64,000 nucleotides of DNA. It comes from Peptoniphilus sp. KCTC 25270 (GTDB lineage: Bacteria; Bacillota; Clostridia; Tissierellales; Peptoniphilaceae). Where the stretch lies: positions 1 to 64,000 of the forward strand of contig NZ_JAJMZJ010000002.1 in NCBI RefSeq assembly GCF_021012875.1, read 5' to 3'. The first letter of the stretch is position 1, and each line of letters begins with the position of its first letter. The notes below the pieces were generated by a model. That model saw only the letters and a list, made by a program, of their open reading frames with translations. It was not told the origin of the DNA and did no database searches. Shown piece by piece: positions 1 through 8,704 of this stretch. The translations under genes were made by a program, and so were the position numbers.

Positions 1-114
1 GCTCAGAATTAAACTGACTGTTTATTTCCGCTAAAAGCTGTTTTGCTTTATGGTTTTTCTTTCATACTATTTAATTAGCTTGGTTCATTTCGCTATCGAA
101 TAGACAGCTTATTT

Positions 115-328
115 ATTATATCTCGCCGCTCGTTTTGTGTCAAGAGTTTTTTTCACTTTTTTCAAAGTTTTTCTTTCCCGCACTCACGTGACGACTTTTA
201 ATATTATATGCTCTCTTCGATTGCTTGTCAACACTTTTTTTACATTCTTTTTTCAAATCTTTTTCACTGATTTTACTCCCATGTCGTGTCGACTTATTTA
301 GTTTACTATGGGATCGTTAAATTGTCAA
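115..328 (-). promoter_or_regulatory. three tandem consensus promoters reading left, rRNA-operon-like
   Basis: Three minus-strand promoters lie in a row. Each has a TTGACA -35 box and exactly 17 bp to the -10 box. The -35/-10 positions are 323-328/300-305 (TAAACT), 226-231/203-208 (TATAAT) and 138-143/115-120 (TATAAT). A/T runs precede each -35 box, as UP elements do. Serial perfect promoters with no ORF behind them are typical of rRNA or other stable-RNA operons. The transcript would leave the window at base 1, so the RNA gene itself is not visible. The ~110 nt from the last -10 box to the edge would be leader; I saw no clear boxA in it. Confidence 0.65.
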
Positions 329-380
329 CAGCATTTTTTCAATTCTTTTATTTTTTCTAAATTTGCTTTTTCTCGCTGTT

Positions 381-653
381 TTACTTGGCAATATACCCCT
401 TATCTTCTTCTTTTTCGTTCATTTTTTTATCTATATAAGAACAGCTTGGTACTACTTTTAGGTCGTTCTCTTTTACATATTCCATAAAAGCTTCATAGAG
501 TTTACCGGCTACGCCGCCTCCTTGTAGTTCCGGTTTTACTACCGTGTGATAGGCATTAACGATACCTTCTGATTGAGTTCGAAAATCTAGAAATGCTTTT
601 GGATCTTCTTTCTCTCCAATATAAAATCTATTTTCCATTTTTTCTATTTTCAT
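381..653 (-). CDS. small GNAT-type N-acetyltransferase (GNAT_acetyltr_2/YjdJ-like)
   Basis: This 90-residue protein has the compact single-domain form of the YjdJ-like GNAT subfamily. Residues ~32-52 carry the subfamily core, an 'AYHTVV' strand followed by 'PELQGGGVAGKLYEAF', which is the acetyl-CoA pyrophosphate-binding loop. The later 'VVPSCSYIDK' segment is the usual conserved C-terminal strand. The substrate is unknown; members are usually assigned to small-molecule or protein N-acetylation. It is a single gene, reading leftward into the stable-RNA promoter region. Confidence 0.8.
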   Translation of the reverse strand: MKIEKMENRFYIGEKEDPKAFLDFRTQSEGIVNAYHTVVKPELQGGGVAGKLYEAFMEYVKENDLKVVPSCSYIDKKMNEKEEDKGYIAK

Positions 654-699
654 TTTGTTCCCCTTCCTTTACATAGGATATATTTCTTCTATACCCTCT

Positions 700-739
700 C
701 TTAATAAAGAAAAACAGGAAATCTTCAGACTTCCTGTTT
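700..739 (-). terminator. intrinsic terminator after the LCP gene
   Basis: The inverted repeat 712-720/731-739 (AAACAGGAA with TTCCTGTTT) is followed on the minus strand by a T-rich tract. It lies just 3' of the LCP-family gene stop. Confidence 0.7.
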
Positions 740-748
740 CGTACATTT

Positions 749-1795
749 CTAATTCTCTTCTATATTATTTGAATTGTTGCTATTGGATGTATTGTTTTCT
801 GTTTCCTCTTCTTGAGAGTTCGATCCTTGGGTTACCTCTTCGTAATAGGATCCTTTTCCATTTAAGAAACGTCTCAACTGTTCTCTTGCGTTTGCTTGAT
901 CTACTACATAGTAAGCAATGTCTCCAATGTATTGATCGGTTCCGACTAAGGTGTCGGTTACGATATTTTCTCGGTCCATTTCTAAACCAAATCTTGCAAG
1001 ATAAGCAATTTGTCCATAACTCAAATCCGTCTCTACATTATCTTGTACAATGTCAATTAACTCTGGTATTTTGAAAATAATGGATGGATGTTTTAGTTGT
1101 TGGAAGATAGACATTAGGAATCCTTGTTGTGCTTGGATTCTTCCAATATCTTGGTTTTCGTAAATTTTTCGAATTCGGAGGTAGCGCACAGCATCTTCTC
1201 CGTCTAGGCGCTGTCTTCCTTTTTTGAAATTGATATGAAGGTTTGGAACAACATAAGTGTCTTCGTATTCGTAGTCGAAGGGAATATCTACTTCAATTCC
1301 TCCTACAGCGTCTACCAAACGTTTCACAGCGGCATAGTCTACGGTTGCATAATAGTCAATATTCACATCCATAAATTCTTCTATGGTCTCTACGGCTAAT
1401 TCATGACCTCCATAAGCGTAAGCGTGTCCCAATTTGGTTTTGTCGCTATATCCTGGTACATGTAAGTAGGTATCTCTTGGCAAACTTAAAAGTTGAGCTC
1501 GCTTTGTTACGTGATCAATGGTAAATAACATGATTGTATCAGAACGTGAAGGATTTTCTTCTTCATCCATATCTGTTGTTGCTGTTCTGTCTACTCCAAA
1601 AACGGCAATATGTAAAGGATCGTTTCCTGTGAAAGGATTTACGGTTCTAAGTTCTTCTAAACTTGCTTTTTTTGATGGCGTTTTGGTTATAGTAGAAATA
1701 CTTTTTCCACCATTGGCTACTGTGTGTCCCAACACTAATCCTGTCCCTAGGACAATAACAATGAGCACTGCGACAATCCATTTAATATATCTCAT
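749..1795 (-). CDS. LytR-CpsA-Psr (LCP) family cell-wall glycopolymer ligase
   Basis: LCP proteins transfer lipid-linked glycopolymers such as teichoic acid or capsule onto peptidoglycan at the outer face of the membrane. The 348-aa protein has a short cytosolic tip, one N-terminal membrane segment (~7-24) and an LCP domain (~60-235). Visible family motifs are 'SRSDTIML', 'SLPRDTYL' and 'KLGHAYAYGG', whose Arg/Asp residues bind the polyprenyl-pyrophosphate substrate. The last ~30 residues are a Ser/Asn/Glu-rich disordered tail. GAGGTG lies just before the chosen ATG. It is monocistronic. Which polymer it attaches cannot be read from the sequence. Confidence 0.92.
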   Translation of the reverse strand: MRYIKWIVAVLIVIVLGTGLVLGHTVANGGKSISTITKTPSKKASLEELRTVNPFTGNDPLHIAVFGVDRTATTDMDEEENPSRSDTIMLFTIDHVTKRAQLLSLPRDTYLHVPGYSDKTKLGHAYAYGGHELAVETIEEFMDVNIDYYATVDYAAVKRLVDAVGGIEVDIPFDYEYEDTYVVPNLHINFKKGRQRLDGEDAVRYLRIRKIYENQDIGRIQAQQGFLMSIFQQLKHPSIIFKIPELIDIVQDNVETDLSYGQIAYLARFGLEMDRENIVTDTLVGTDQYIGDIAYYVVDQANAREQLRRFLNGKGSYYEEVTQGSNSQEEETENNTSNSNNSNNIEEN

Positions 1796-1928
1796 TTTAC
1801 ACCTCTATTTCCTTGTTTCCTTTCTATATTATACATTTTTTTTGTTAAAATCAACGGATTTACAAGAATTTCATCTTTTGCACATTTTTCTAAAAGTTTG
1901 GGTATACTTTTTTCAGGAGGGATAATCT

Positions 1929-2210
1929 ATGAAATGCAAAGCGTATATTAGCAATCATTGCGAGGAATCTATGATTGCCAAAGAGATTTTAGATAAAGAA
2001 GGATATGACGTAGAGTATATAAATATCACAGATAGTATGGAGAACTTAAAAGAGTTTTTGCAACTTCGTGATAAGGAGCCTTTTTTTGAGGAAGCAAAAC
2101 AAAACAATAGAGTCGGCGTTCCCACTTTAGTGTTTGGGGACAAGGAAATTTTTGTTGATGTGGAATCAGGAGTAGACGTAGCTCTTATTGATCCTTATTT
2201 CAAAAAATAA
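1929..2210 (+). CDS. glutaredoxin-like thioredoxin-fold protein
   Basis: The 93-aa protein has a beta-alpha-beta thioredoxin-fold start, a Cys at residue 9-12 in 'SNHCEES' and a cis-Pro loop 'GVPTLVFGDKEIF'. The second active-site Cys of the usual CPYC motif is absent, so a monothiol or non-redox role is likely. A strong AGGAGG site precedes the ATG by seven bases. A putative TATACT -10 box sits in the gap after the divergent LCP gene. It ends at a terminator shared with the convergent thiamine operon. Confidence 0.75.
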   Translation: MKCKAYISNHCEESMIAKEILDKEGYDVEYINITDSMENLKEFLQLRDKEPFFEEAKQNNRVGVPTLVFGDKEIFVDVESGVDVALIDPYFKK

Positions 2211-2212
2211 AA

Positions 2213-2249
2213 ACAGCCACGGCCTTACTTGAGTCGTGGCTGTTTTTTA
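2213..2249. terminator. bidirectional intrinsic terminator
   Basis: The stem ACAGCCACG/CGTGGCTGT (2213-2221/2235-2243) is followed by a T-run on the plus strand and preceded by an A-run. It serves both the glutaredoxin-like gene and cytX. Confidence 0.85.
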
Positions 2250-2257
2250 TTTCTTTT

Positions 2258-3436
2258 TTATTCTTCTATTTTCTTTTTCCCCCATAATTTATGGATGGCA
2301 ATACATAGAAGCATCGTTAAGACAATGGCTGGCACAGTACTTCCTAGTGGTGTATCCACTTTTAACATCCAGCGGTAGAGTATGAAGCCTAAAAACCAAA
2401 TGCATAAATTCATAATATCCCACATTTTTCTGCTATTGTCTTCTTTTAATAGGAAATAATCTACCAATAATACGCCTATCATAGGAGCAAATACCGATCC
2501 AATAAAGTATAAGAAATTCGTAATATTATCCATTGGGAAGGCAATGGCTCCTATGGTCCCAATAATGGTTGTACCAATGGCAATCCATTTTCCGTTCACA
2601 TTAGGAAAAATGGACTCACTAGAAACCCCTGCGGAATAAGCATCTAGGAAAGTGGTCGTTACAGTAGACAAAATAACGATGCACATTCCAGCAAGACCAA
2701 GTCCTGATTTTAAGATGATTTGGGCAATATTGTATTCTCCTGTGAAAATAGCTGCGCCCATTCCAATTCCATACATCCAACAAGAAATAATGGTATAGAC
2801 AATCCCGCTAACAATGGTGGCTTTTACAGGTTTTTCCGCTTCTCTTGTGTAATCGCTAATTAAAGGCAACCAAGAAAGAGGCATGGCTACAGACAATTCT
2901 ACAGCTCCTCCAAAGGTCAAAGCCTCTTGAGAAATAAAGGGGGCTGAAACTCCACCGAAAATTTTTACACTTAAAATTAAAGTCAATACAAAGAGGGCCG
3001 ACATAGCCACTGTATTGAGTTTCCCTAAATTATTGATTCCAATTCCTATCCATACCAAAATTAAAATTCCAATTACGGAGCACCATAAAATATGCCCTAT
3101 GTCCCATAAGCCATCCGCGGCTAAGGCTCCGTCATAAATCATGATTGCCGTCCAGCCGACAAGTTGAATAATATTCAAAAGGGCAAAAAGAATGCTCCCC
3201 TTTTGTCCAAAGCTCATTTTAACCGTTTCCATGGAACTTTTCCTTGTAAATCCACCAATCAATCCAGCTCCAACAAAAAGCAAGCCGCCAATAAGATGCC
3301 CTAAGAGGATGGCCAACATTCCTTTCCCAAATCCTAGTGGTGCAAAATACGTTCCTGTAATAATTTCGGCTATGGAAACTCCTGCTCCAAACCAAATCAG
3401 TCCATTTTGAAATACGGACGTCCTATTCTTATTCAT
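2258..3436 (-). CDS. cytX: CytX-type hydroxymethylpyrimidine transporter (NCS1 family)
   Basis: This 392-aa polytopic membrane protein of the nucleobase:cation symporter-1 (COG1457) family has about 12 hydrophobic segments. The opening 'GLIWFGAGVSIAEIITGT' is characteristic of the CytX branch. It is the last gene of the TPP-riboswitch operon and overlaps the 3' end of thiD by a few bases. That context supports import of 4-amino-5-hydroxymethyl-2-methylpyrimidine (HMP) for ThiD. Substrate specificity rests on context plus subfamily and is not proven. Confidence 0.85.
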   Translation of the reverse strand: MNKNRTSVFQNGLIWFGAGVSIAEIITGTYFAPLGFGKGMLAILLGHLIGGLLFVGAGLIGGFTRKSSMETVKMSFGQKGSILFALLNIIQLVGWTAIMIYDGALAADGLWDIGHILWCSVIGILILVWIGIGINNLGKLNTVAMSALFVLTLILSVKIFGGVSAPFISQEALTFGGAVELSVAMPLSWLPLISDYTREAEKPVKATIVSGIVYTIISCWMYGIGMGAAIFTGEYNIAQIILKSGLGLAGMCIVILSTVTTTFLDAYSAGVSSESIFPNVNGKWIAIGTTIIGTIGAIAFPMDNITNFLYFIGSVFAPMIGVLLVDYFLLKEDNSRKMWDIMNLCIWFLGFILYRWMLKVDTPLGSTVPAIVLTMLLCIAIHKLWGKKKIEE

Positions 3437-4241
3437 AATCCCTTCCTTCCAATGAAATTTCTTTTATCGCAAATCCATGGTTCAATGGACCACTCCCAAA
3501 ACCTAAATTTAAGCCATCTGCTAAAGCACCTGAAATATATTCTTTCCCCCTGCGTACAGATTCTTCCAAGGAATATCCTTTTGCTAAATTGGAAGCAATG
3601 GCACTTGATAAGGTGCAGCCAGTTCCATGGGTGTTGGGATTATCAATTCGCTTCCCGTAAAACCATTGAAACTCTCCATCAGCATACAATAAATCATTGG
3701 CATCATTCACTTGATGCCCCCCTTTACATAAAACGGCACATTGAAATTCATCCCCTATTTTTTTGGCCGCCTCCATCATATCCACTTCGTTTTGAATTTT
3801 TCTCGCTGCCAATACTTCTGCTTCAGGAATATTGGGGGTTATTACCGTTGCCAAAGGAATAAGCTCTTTGGTTAAGGTCGAAATTGCTTCGTCGTTTAAT
3901 AGTTTGGATCCACTAGTCGAAACCATTACTGGATCCAATACGATATTTCTTCCTTTATATTCTATTAATTTTTGTCCAATCATTTTAATGAGGGAACAAG
4001 AGGAAACCATGCCAATTTTTATCCCATCTGGAGGAATATCTTGAAAAATTGCATCGATTTCTGCCCCTAAAAATTCAGGAGGTACCTCTAAAATATCTGT
4101 AACGCCCATGGTATTTTGTGCTGTTAGAGCCGTAATTGCACTCATACCGTACACACCATTGGCTAACATTGTTTTCAAATCCGCCTGGATTCCTGCTCCA
4201 CCACTAGAATCGCTTCCTGCAATCGTTAAAGCCGTCTTCAT
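3429..4241 (-). CDS. thiD: HMP kinase / HMP-phosphate kinase
   Basis: ThiD phosphorylates HMP twice to HMP-PP, the pyrimidine half of thiamine. The 270-aa ribokinase-fold protein begins '[18 protein letters not shown]', the ThiD N-terminal signature. It carries '[15 protein letters not shown]' for substrate and metal binding and the C-terminal anion-hole/catalytic motif '[15 protein letters not shown]'. Length is normal. An AGGAGG site precedes the ATG. The gene lies between the HAD phosphatase gene and cytX. Confidence 0.96.
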   Translation of the reverse strand: MKTALTIAGSDSSGGAGIQADLKTMLANGVYGMSAITALTAQNTMGVTDILEVPPEFLGAEIDAIFQDIPPDGIKIGMVSSCSLIKMIGQKLIEYKGRNIVLDPVMVSTSGSKLLNDEAISTLTKELIPLATVITPNIPEAEVLAARKIQNEVDMMEAAKKIGDEFQCAVLCKGGHQVNDANDLLYADGEFQWFYGKRIDNPNTHGTGCTLSSAIASNLAKGYSLEESVRRGKEYISGALADGLNLGFGSGPLNHGFAIKEISLEGRDYE

Positions 4242-4251
4242 ATTTCCCCTC

Positions 4252-4908
4252 CTATTCTATCCATTGTAAAAAGGAAGAAACTTCTCCCTCTCTCAAATAA
4301 TAATCGGCCATCTCGATGATTTCTCTTTGGTCTTCTTTACTAGAAAAATCCTCTACAGCAATGGTTAAAAATCCTGCTTTCTTCGCAGATTCTAAAGCAA
4401 AGAGAACATCTTCAAACACCGCCGTTTCCCCAGGATTGGTCCCCATTTTCTCAGCCCCTATTTCATACAAATCCCCACATTTTTTTGTTGTGTGATATTC
4501 TGTTGCCGTTAAAATCTCTTCAAAATAGGATTCAATCCCCAAACGGGCAAAGGCAATCTCTATCAATTCCTTATTCCCTGTAGAAGCAATTACCATAGGA
4601 ATCCCACTATTCCAAAAAGATTCCAACAAATCTCGCATACCTTGTTTTAGCTCTACTTCTTCCCGATAAAAGGACTCAATTACGCCTAAAATCCCTTCTA
4701 TGATTTCTTCTTCTGAAAGAGAAAGGTCATACTTTTCCCGAAGATAAACCGCCCCTTCTTCCATGGTTAAATCATACAAGTCCTTCCACAGTAAAAGAGC
4801 GGGAATTTTTCCCAAAGAGGACAGAAAGCGAGGAGCCGCATTTCTCCAAATCACCATAGAATCCAAAAGAACTCCATCTACATCTAAAATTGCTCCTTTT
4901 ATCTTCAT
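4252..4908 (-). CDS. HAD-superfamily phosphatase in the thiamine operon
   Basis: The 218-aa subclass IA HAD hydrolase has the nucleophile motif 'DVDGVLLDS' (motif I, ~8-16), motif II 'VIASTGN', a motif III Lys in 'TTKKCGDLY', and the acidic motif IV '[17 protein letters not shown]'. Its start overlaps the thiE stop (ATGA). Within a salvage operon with no ThiL, a likely role is dephosphorylating thiamine monophosphate to thiamine for a pyrophosphokinase (ThiN) encoded elsewhere. That role is inference; substrate specificity cannot be read from HAD motifs. Confidence 0.85.
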   Translation of the reverse strand: MKIKGAILDVDGVLLDSMVIWRNAAPRFLSSLGKIPALLLWKDLYDLTMEEGAVYLREKYDLSLSEEEIIEGILGVIESFYREEVELKQGMRDLLESFWNSGIPMVIASTGNKELIEIAFARLGIESYFEEILTATEYHTTKKCGDLYEIGAEKMGTNPGETAVFEDVLFALESAKKAGFLTIAVEDFSSKEDQREIIEMADYYLREGEVSSFLQWIE

Positions 4909-5543
4909 AAAAACAACTCCTCAGTAATGGCTTTTAATTCTTTTGCGCTATTGTAAATATTTTTTTGTCCGTAAATGGCACTGATTACGGCAATTCCTGC
5001 AATCCCCGTATCTTTTAATTGAAACACATTCTCCTTCGTTATGCCTCCAATCGCCACCACAGGAACCGAAACGGTTTCGCAAATTTTTTTCAATGTAGGA
5101 AAGTCTACCTCTGAAGCGTCCTCCTTGCTCCCGGTAGGAAACATTGCCCCCACCCCTAAGTAATCGGCCCCATCCGCTACCGCTGTTTCTGCTTGCTCCA
5201 CCGTTTGAACCGAAACACCAATGATTTTTTCTTCGCCCAAAATCTTTCGTACTTCCTTTGGATCTCCATCCTCTTGGCCAATATGAACCCCATCTGCTCC
5301 CATTTCTTTGGCAATGGAAATATTGTCATTTACAACAAAAGGAACCCTATATTTTCGGCAAAGTTTTTGCAATTCTTTGGCCTCTTCTAAAAATTCTTTC
5401 TCCCCTAAATTTTTTTCTCGCAATTGAACAAAGGTAGCGCCTCCCTTTAGAGAATCTTCCACCACCTCCGGCAAAGTCTTTTCTTCTAACCAATAACGAT
5501 CGGTTACAGCGTATAATAATAGATCTTTTCTATCGCAATTCAT
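4905..5543 (-). CDS. thiE: thiamine-phosphate synthase
   Basis: ThiE condenses HMP-PP with hydroxyethylthiazole phosphate to give thiamine phosphate. This TIM-barrel enzyme shows 'YAVTDRYWL', 'TFVQLREKN', 'VPFVVNDNISIA', 'GVHIGQEDGD', 'YLGVGAMFPTGSK' and 'VAIGGIT', all in family order. I start it at 5543 (MNCDRKD) because AAGGAG sits six bases before that ATG. An upstream ATG at 5558 contains that ribosome site within its own codons. It overlaps the end of thiM. Confidence 0.96.
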   Translation of the reverse strand: MNCDRKDLLLYAVTDRYWLEEKTLPEVVEDSLKGGATFVQLREKNLGEKEFLEEAKELQKLCRKYRVPFVVNDNISIAKEMGADGVHIGQEDGDPKEVRKILGEEKIIGVSVQTVEQAETAVADGADYLGVGAMFPTGSKEDASEVDFPTLKKICETVSVPVVAIGGITKENVFQLKDTGIAGIAVISAIYGQKNIYNSAKELKAITEELFL

Positions 5544-6351
5544 ACTTTGCTCCTTCATCTAACTTATTTCCATCCATATGGAAAATGGCATCAATGATTC
5601 GATTTCGATAAGTAGAATTCCCATCGCCCTCTTCCATTCGACTCCATCCAATTTCTCCCGCTACGCCCATGGCACATAAAGCAGCTGCCACAGCCTCCAA
5701 TGGTTTTTCTGGATTGGCAATTAAAAAAGCTGTCATCATGCCAGAAAGTTGACATCCCGTTCCTGTAATGCGTCCCATTTCTGGACGGCCATTTCGAATC
5801 ACAAAACATCGATGCCCATCAGAAGCCAAATCAATCGCCCCAGTAATGGCAACAATACTACCCGCTGATTTGGCAAATTCCTTCACGAATTCCACCATGG
5901 AATCCAAATTTTCTTCTGTAACCGCATCGTTTTCGTCTGCATCAACGCCTTTAGTGGTCCCAGATCCCATAGCCAAAGTCTTAATTTCAGAAATATTTCC
6001 GCGAATCGCCGTAAGATTTACATCCTTCATTAAATCCATTGCCGTTTTTGTGCGAATGGTACTAGCCCCCGCTCCTACTGGATCCAATACCACAGGATAA
6101 TTCAATTCGTTCGCGATTTTCCCTCCAATAAACATGCTTTCAAGTGAACGTTTATAAAGAGTTCCAATATTAATATTTAGACCTCCGCAAATGCGTATGA
6201 TTTCCTTAATGTCTTCTGGTTCATCTGACATAATAGGGCTCGCCCCACAAGCCAAAATAATATTCGCTACATCATTTACAGTCACAAAATTGGTAATATT
6301 GTTTACCAAAGGCGCTTCTTTTCGAACGTTATCCAAACAAACTCCTAACAT
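5530..6351 (-). CDS. thiM: hydroxyethylthiazole kinase
   Basis: ThiM phosphorylates the thiazole alcohol for salvage. The 273-aa protein has 'PLVNNITNFVTVNDVAN' near the N-terminus, 'VVLDPVGAGAS' (thiazole pocket), 'IRGNISEI' and the catalytic 'ITGTGCQLSGMMTAF'. The reading frame extends up to 6411, but those 20 codons translate the riboswitch terminator hairpin. GGGAGG seven bases before the ATG at 6351 sets the start. It is the first gene of the operon. Confidence 0.96.
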   Translation of the reverse strand: MLGVCLDNVRKEAPLVNNITNFVTVNDVANIILACGASPIMSDEPEDIKEIIRICGGLNINIGTLYKRSLESMFIGGKIANELNYPVVLDPVGAGASTIRTKTAMDLMKDVNLTAIRGNISEIKTLAMGSGTTKGVDADENDAVTEENLDSMVEFVKEFAKSAGSIVAITGAIDLASDGHRCFVIRNGRPEMGRITGTGCQLSGMMTAFLIANPEKPLEAVAAALCAMGVAGEIGWSRMEEGDGNSTYRNRIIDAIFHMDGNKLDEGAKYELR

Positions 6352-6373
6352 CTTTTTTCCTCCCATTTCTACA

Positions 6374-6408
6374 AAAAAAATACGAGTGCACCAAAACAGG
6401 TACACTCG
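6374..6408 (-). terminator. riboswitch expression-platform terminator
   Basis: A perfect-looking stem CGAGTGTACC/GGTGCACTCG (6383-6392/6399-6408) is followed by seven or more U residues on the minus strand. It sits between the TPP aptamer and thiM, so TPP binding should end transcription here. Confidence 0.88.
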
Positions 6409-6414
6409 CAAAAA

Positions 6415-6512
6415 ACGAATTTATTTCCCTACGTTGGCATTATCCAAATCAGGTTATGGGTCGAGATAGCGTCAATCTCCTCTCAGCCGACTGCTGTCAG
6501 CTCTCCTTTTTT
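6415..6512 (-). promoter_or_regulatory. TPP riboswitch (THI element)
   Basis: Read on the minus strand, the conserved blocks appear in order: CTGAGAGGAGA, then ACCTGATTTGGATAATGCCA, then CGTAGGGAA. The P3-side stem AGCTGAC/GTCGGCT is intact. Position and spacing before an intrinsic terminator indicate transcription-level repression of thiM-thiE-HAD-thiD-cytX by thiamine pyrophosphate. Confidence 0.97.
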
Positions 6513-6617
6513 CAATATATCTTTATTATAGTCAAAAATCGAAAAAGAAGCAAATATAAAAGCTCCCTTTTCAAATCTTTATAAAAATAGCAGTGGGTTT
6601 TGTCTTATCCGCTATTT

Positions 6618-6983
6618 TTATACAAACAATTCTCCCGTTGGTCCATAAGTCTTCATGACATCTTTTAAGCCACTATAAATTTCTTCCCGAGAAAATTTCG
6701 CTTCTTTTAATTCTTCTTCCGTCCATTGGTTTAAGGCGTCATAAAACAAGACAACGGCAACATAAGCCCCTTCCTCTTGATTATCCAAAGCTTCAAACAA
6801 CCGATTTTCGCCATCATTGACTCTTCTTTCCTTCAAAAATGCATCTAGCTCCAACCATAGCCGATTTTCTTTTTTGTATAAAACCATCTCCTCTTCTTTG
6901 GGATATTTTCCCAAAAGCAATAGAGAAATAGAGCGAGTTAGGGTTTTAATCTGTTCCAATAACCAATCATTTTTTATCATCAT
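6618..6983 (-). CDS. DUF6483-like small protein of the MoxR/VWA operon
   Basis: The 121-aa soluble, helix-rich protein begins 'NDWLLEQIKTLTRSISLLLLGK', resembling the start of DUF6483 proteins of Clostridia. Function is unknown. It begins about eight bases after the VWA gene stop and is probably translated from the same mRNA. A weak inverted repeat overlaps its stop codon. The family name is from memory of the N-terminal pattern, so treat it as tentative. Confidence 0.65.
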   Translation of the reverse strand: MMIKNDWLLEQIKTLTRSISLLLLGKYPKEEEMVLYKKENRLWLELDAFLKERRVNDGENRLFEALDNQEEGAYVAVVLFYDALNQWTEEELKEAKFSREEIYSGLKDVMKTYGPTGELFV

Positions 6984-6991
6984 ATCACCTC

Positions 6992-8704
6992 TTACAAACG
7001 ATCCACTACGGATTTTAAGTACCGTCCTACAATACTACTAAATCGTGATAAATCTGTGATTCGAACAAAATCATTTCCAAAAATCAAATGTTCCTGATCC
7101 AAATCTTCATCCTCACCAGTAAAAACGCCAAGAACGGCTTTGTTTTTTAGTTTCCCCTGCAAAATTTCTGCCGCCGTATCGTTTACTGCTACTTCATCTT
7201 CATAATTTTCAATGGTGCTATTTCCATGAATTCCACCCGTTTGAATATGATCGTTTGGTTTTCCGTCAGACAAAACAATCAAAACTTGATTTTCTGCATC
7301 GATTTCTTCCATGGTGGAAAAAACATATTTTAAGGCAAAACCATCTCGATTGCTCCCACTGGCTTTATAGTTAAAGATTTCTTGATTGTAAGATTTATCA
7401 TCCTTATAATCTCGGAAAATTCGCAAAATTTGATAGTGGAATAAATTGCAGAATCCTATCACTCGTGTGGGAATTCCCAACTCTACCAAAGCCTCCGCAA
7501 TCAAATAGCCCTGAATGGCCACTTCTGATTGACGATCTTGTTGAGAGGCGCTCATATCCAATAAAATATCTACAGAAAAGGATCCTTCTTCATCGTATTG
7601 GGTCTTCTTAAAAATCTTTTCGTCTCCTAAAATCATATGGCGCCAAACCAAAGAAGCATCCACCGCTCCCGATCCACTTCGCCATTCGGATTCCATGGCA
7701 TCGTCTAAGAGATTTTTTCGTAGAATTTCCCGCAACTCATAAATGGCCCGTTTGTAATGATGCTCGTCTTTTTCAAATTGTTCCATGGTTTCTTGTCTTT
7801 GCAACAAAACCTGCTCTTCAAAAAATTTCGAATTCATATCTTTTCCATATTCCCCTCGGGTAATATGAAGCTTCATTCCCTTGTGAATTCCTGTGGCCAA
7901 ATCTTTTTCCATTTTCTTTACTTGGGATGGTAGAATTTGGCTTTTGCCAAAGTGCATTTGCACCCGTTCCAAAGTTTTTCCCTCAGAGGCACGGCGAAGC
8001 AAAATTTTTTGTTCTTCCGCCTCTGGAACATCCGAAGTATCTCGAACCACATTGGTAAACTCTGCCGATTCGATTTCTTCCATTTCCACCTCTTCCGGTT
8101 TTTGGACTTCCTCTACCACTTTCCGAGATTTTTTTGTCTTCGGCTGTTGCTCCTCTTCTACTTCTTCCTTTTTTACAATCGTATCCAAATCGACCATTTC
8201 TGCATTCAAATAGAAGTATTCTTTATAAATTTTCGCCAAATGATGAAATAAATCTTCCGATGTCTCCAAATTTTTAACATCCATCATATCCTTAAACATA
8301 GGAGACAATAAGGGCCCTAATGTCGTTGGCTTTCCCATACGATATCTTGCGTATTGATACCATAGTTCTTCGGAAAAATCTCTCTTTCGCTTTCGATCTT
8401 CCTTTGTAAAGATTTTTTCATAATGAAGGAATTCTTCCCTTTTTATCCCTGGGCGAAGGCGAAAGAAACTATCCTTTGTCCACTCAATCGCCACAATCCA
8501 ACCAATGGCTTCTAGCTCCTTCCGATTGGAAAGATGAGAGATGTTTTTTCGAAAAAAATTCTCCATTTGATTTCTAGGAAAAAACAAATCCAGAATTCCT
8601 TTTTCTGCAATAAAAAAGAATCCATCCTCCCCGTGATATTTCCGTTCATAATTTCCGCTAACGGTCCAATAGAGATTTTGCTTCCGCCGCTCCTCCCATT
8701 TCAT
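6992..8704 (-). CDS. VWA-domain protein, partner of the MoxR ATPase
   Basis: The 570-aa protein has an N-terminal basic/helical region, a Glu/Lys-rich disordered stretch (~180-230) and a C-terminal von Willebrand A domain. The MIDAS motif appears as 'DILLDMSASQQDRQ' (DxSxS), with later metal-site residues in 'KASGSNRDGFALKY' and 'VLSDGKPND'. Organisation resembles CobT/NorD-type partners of MoxR AAA+ ATPases, which together remodel or insert metals into client enzymes. Its ATG overlaps the MoxR stop (ATGA), implying coupled translation. No client enzyme is encoded beside it. Confidence 0.88.
   Translation of the reverse strand: MKWEERRKQNLYWTVSGNYERKYHGEDGFFFIAEKGILDLFFPRNQMENFFRKNISHLSNRKELEAIGWIVAIEWTKDSFFRLRPGIKREEFLHYEKIFTKEDRKRKRDFSEELWYQYARYRMGKPTTLGPLLSPMFKDMMDVKNLETSEDLFHHLAKIYKEYFYLNAEMVDLDTIVKKEEVEEEQQPKTKKSRKVVEEVQKPEEVEMEEIESAEFTNVVRDTSDVPEAEEQKILLRRASEGKTLERVQMHFGKSQILPSQVKKMEKDLATGIHKGMKLHITRGEYGKDMNSKFFEEQVLLQRQETMEQFEKDEHHYKRAIYELREILRKNLLDDAMESEWRSGSGAVDASLVWRHMILGDEKIFKKTQYDEEGSFSVDILLDMSASQQDRQSEVAIQGYLIAEALVELGIPTRVIGFCNLFHYQILRIFRDYKDDKSYNQEIFNYKASGSNRDGFALKYVFSTMEEIDAENQVLIVLSDGKPNDHIQTGGIHGNSTIENYEDEVAVNDTAAEILQGKLKNKAVLGVFTGEDEDLDQEHLIFGNDFVRITDLSRFSSIVGRYLKSVVDRL

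Noticed and set aside
1-20. GCTCAG at the left end as the start of a 16S gene
   Set aside because: The flanking bases do not match the 16S 5' consensus in either orientation.
6352-6411. Longer thiM start at 6411
   Set aside because: Those codons form the riboswitch terminator hairpin and have no ribosome site.
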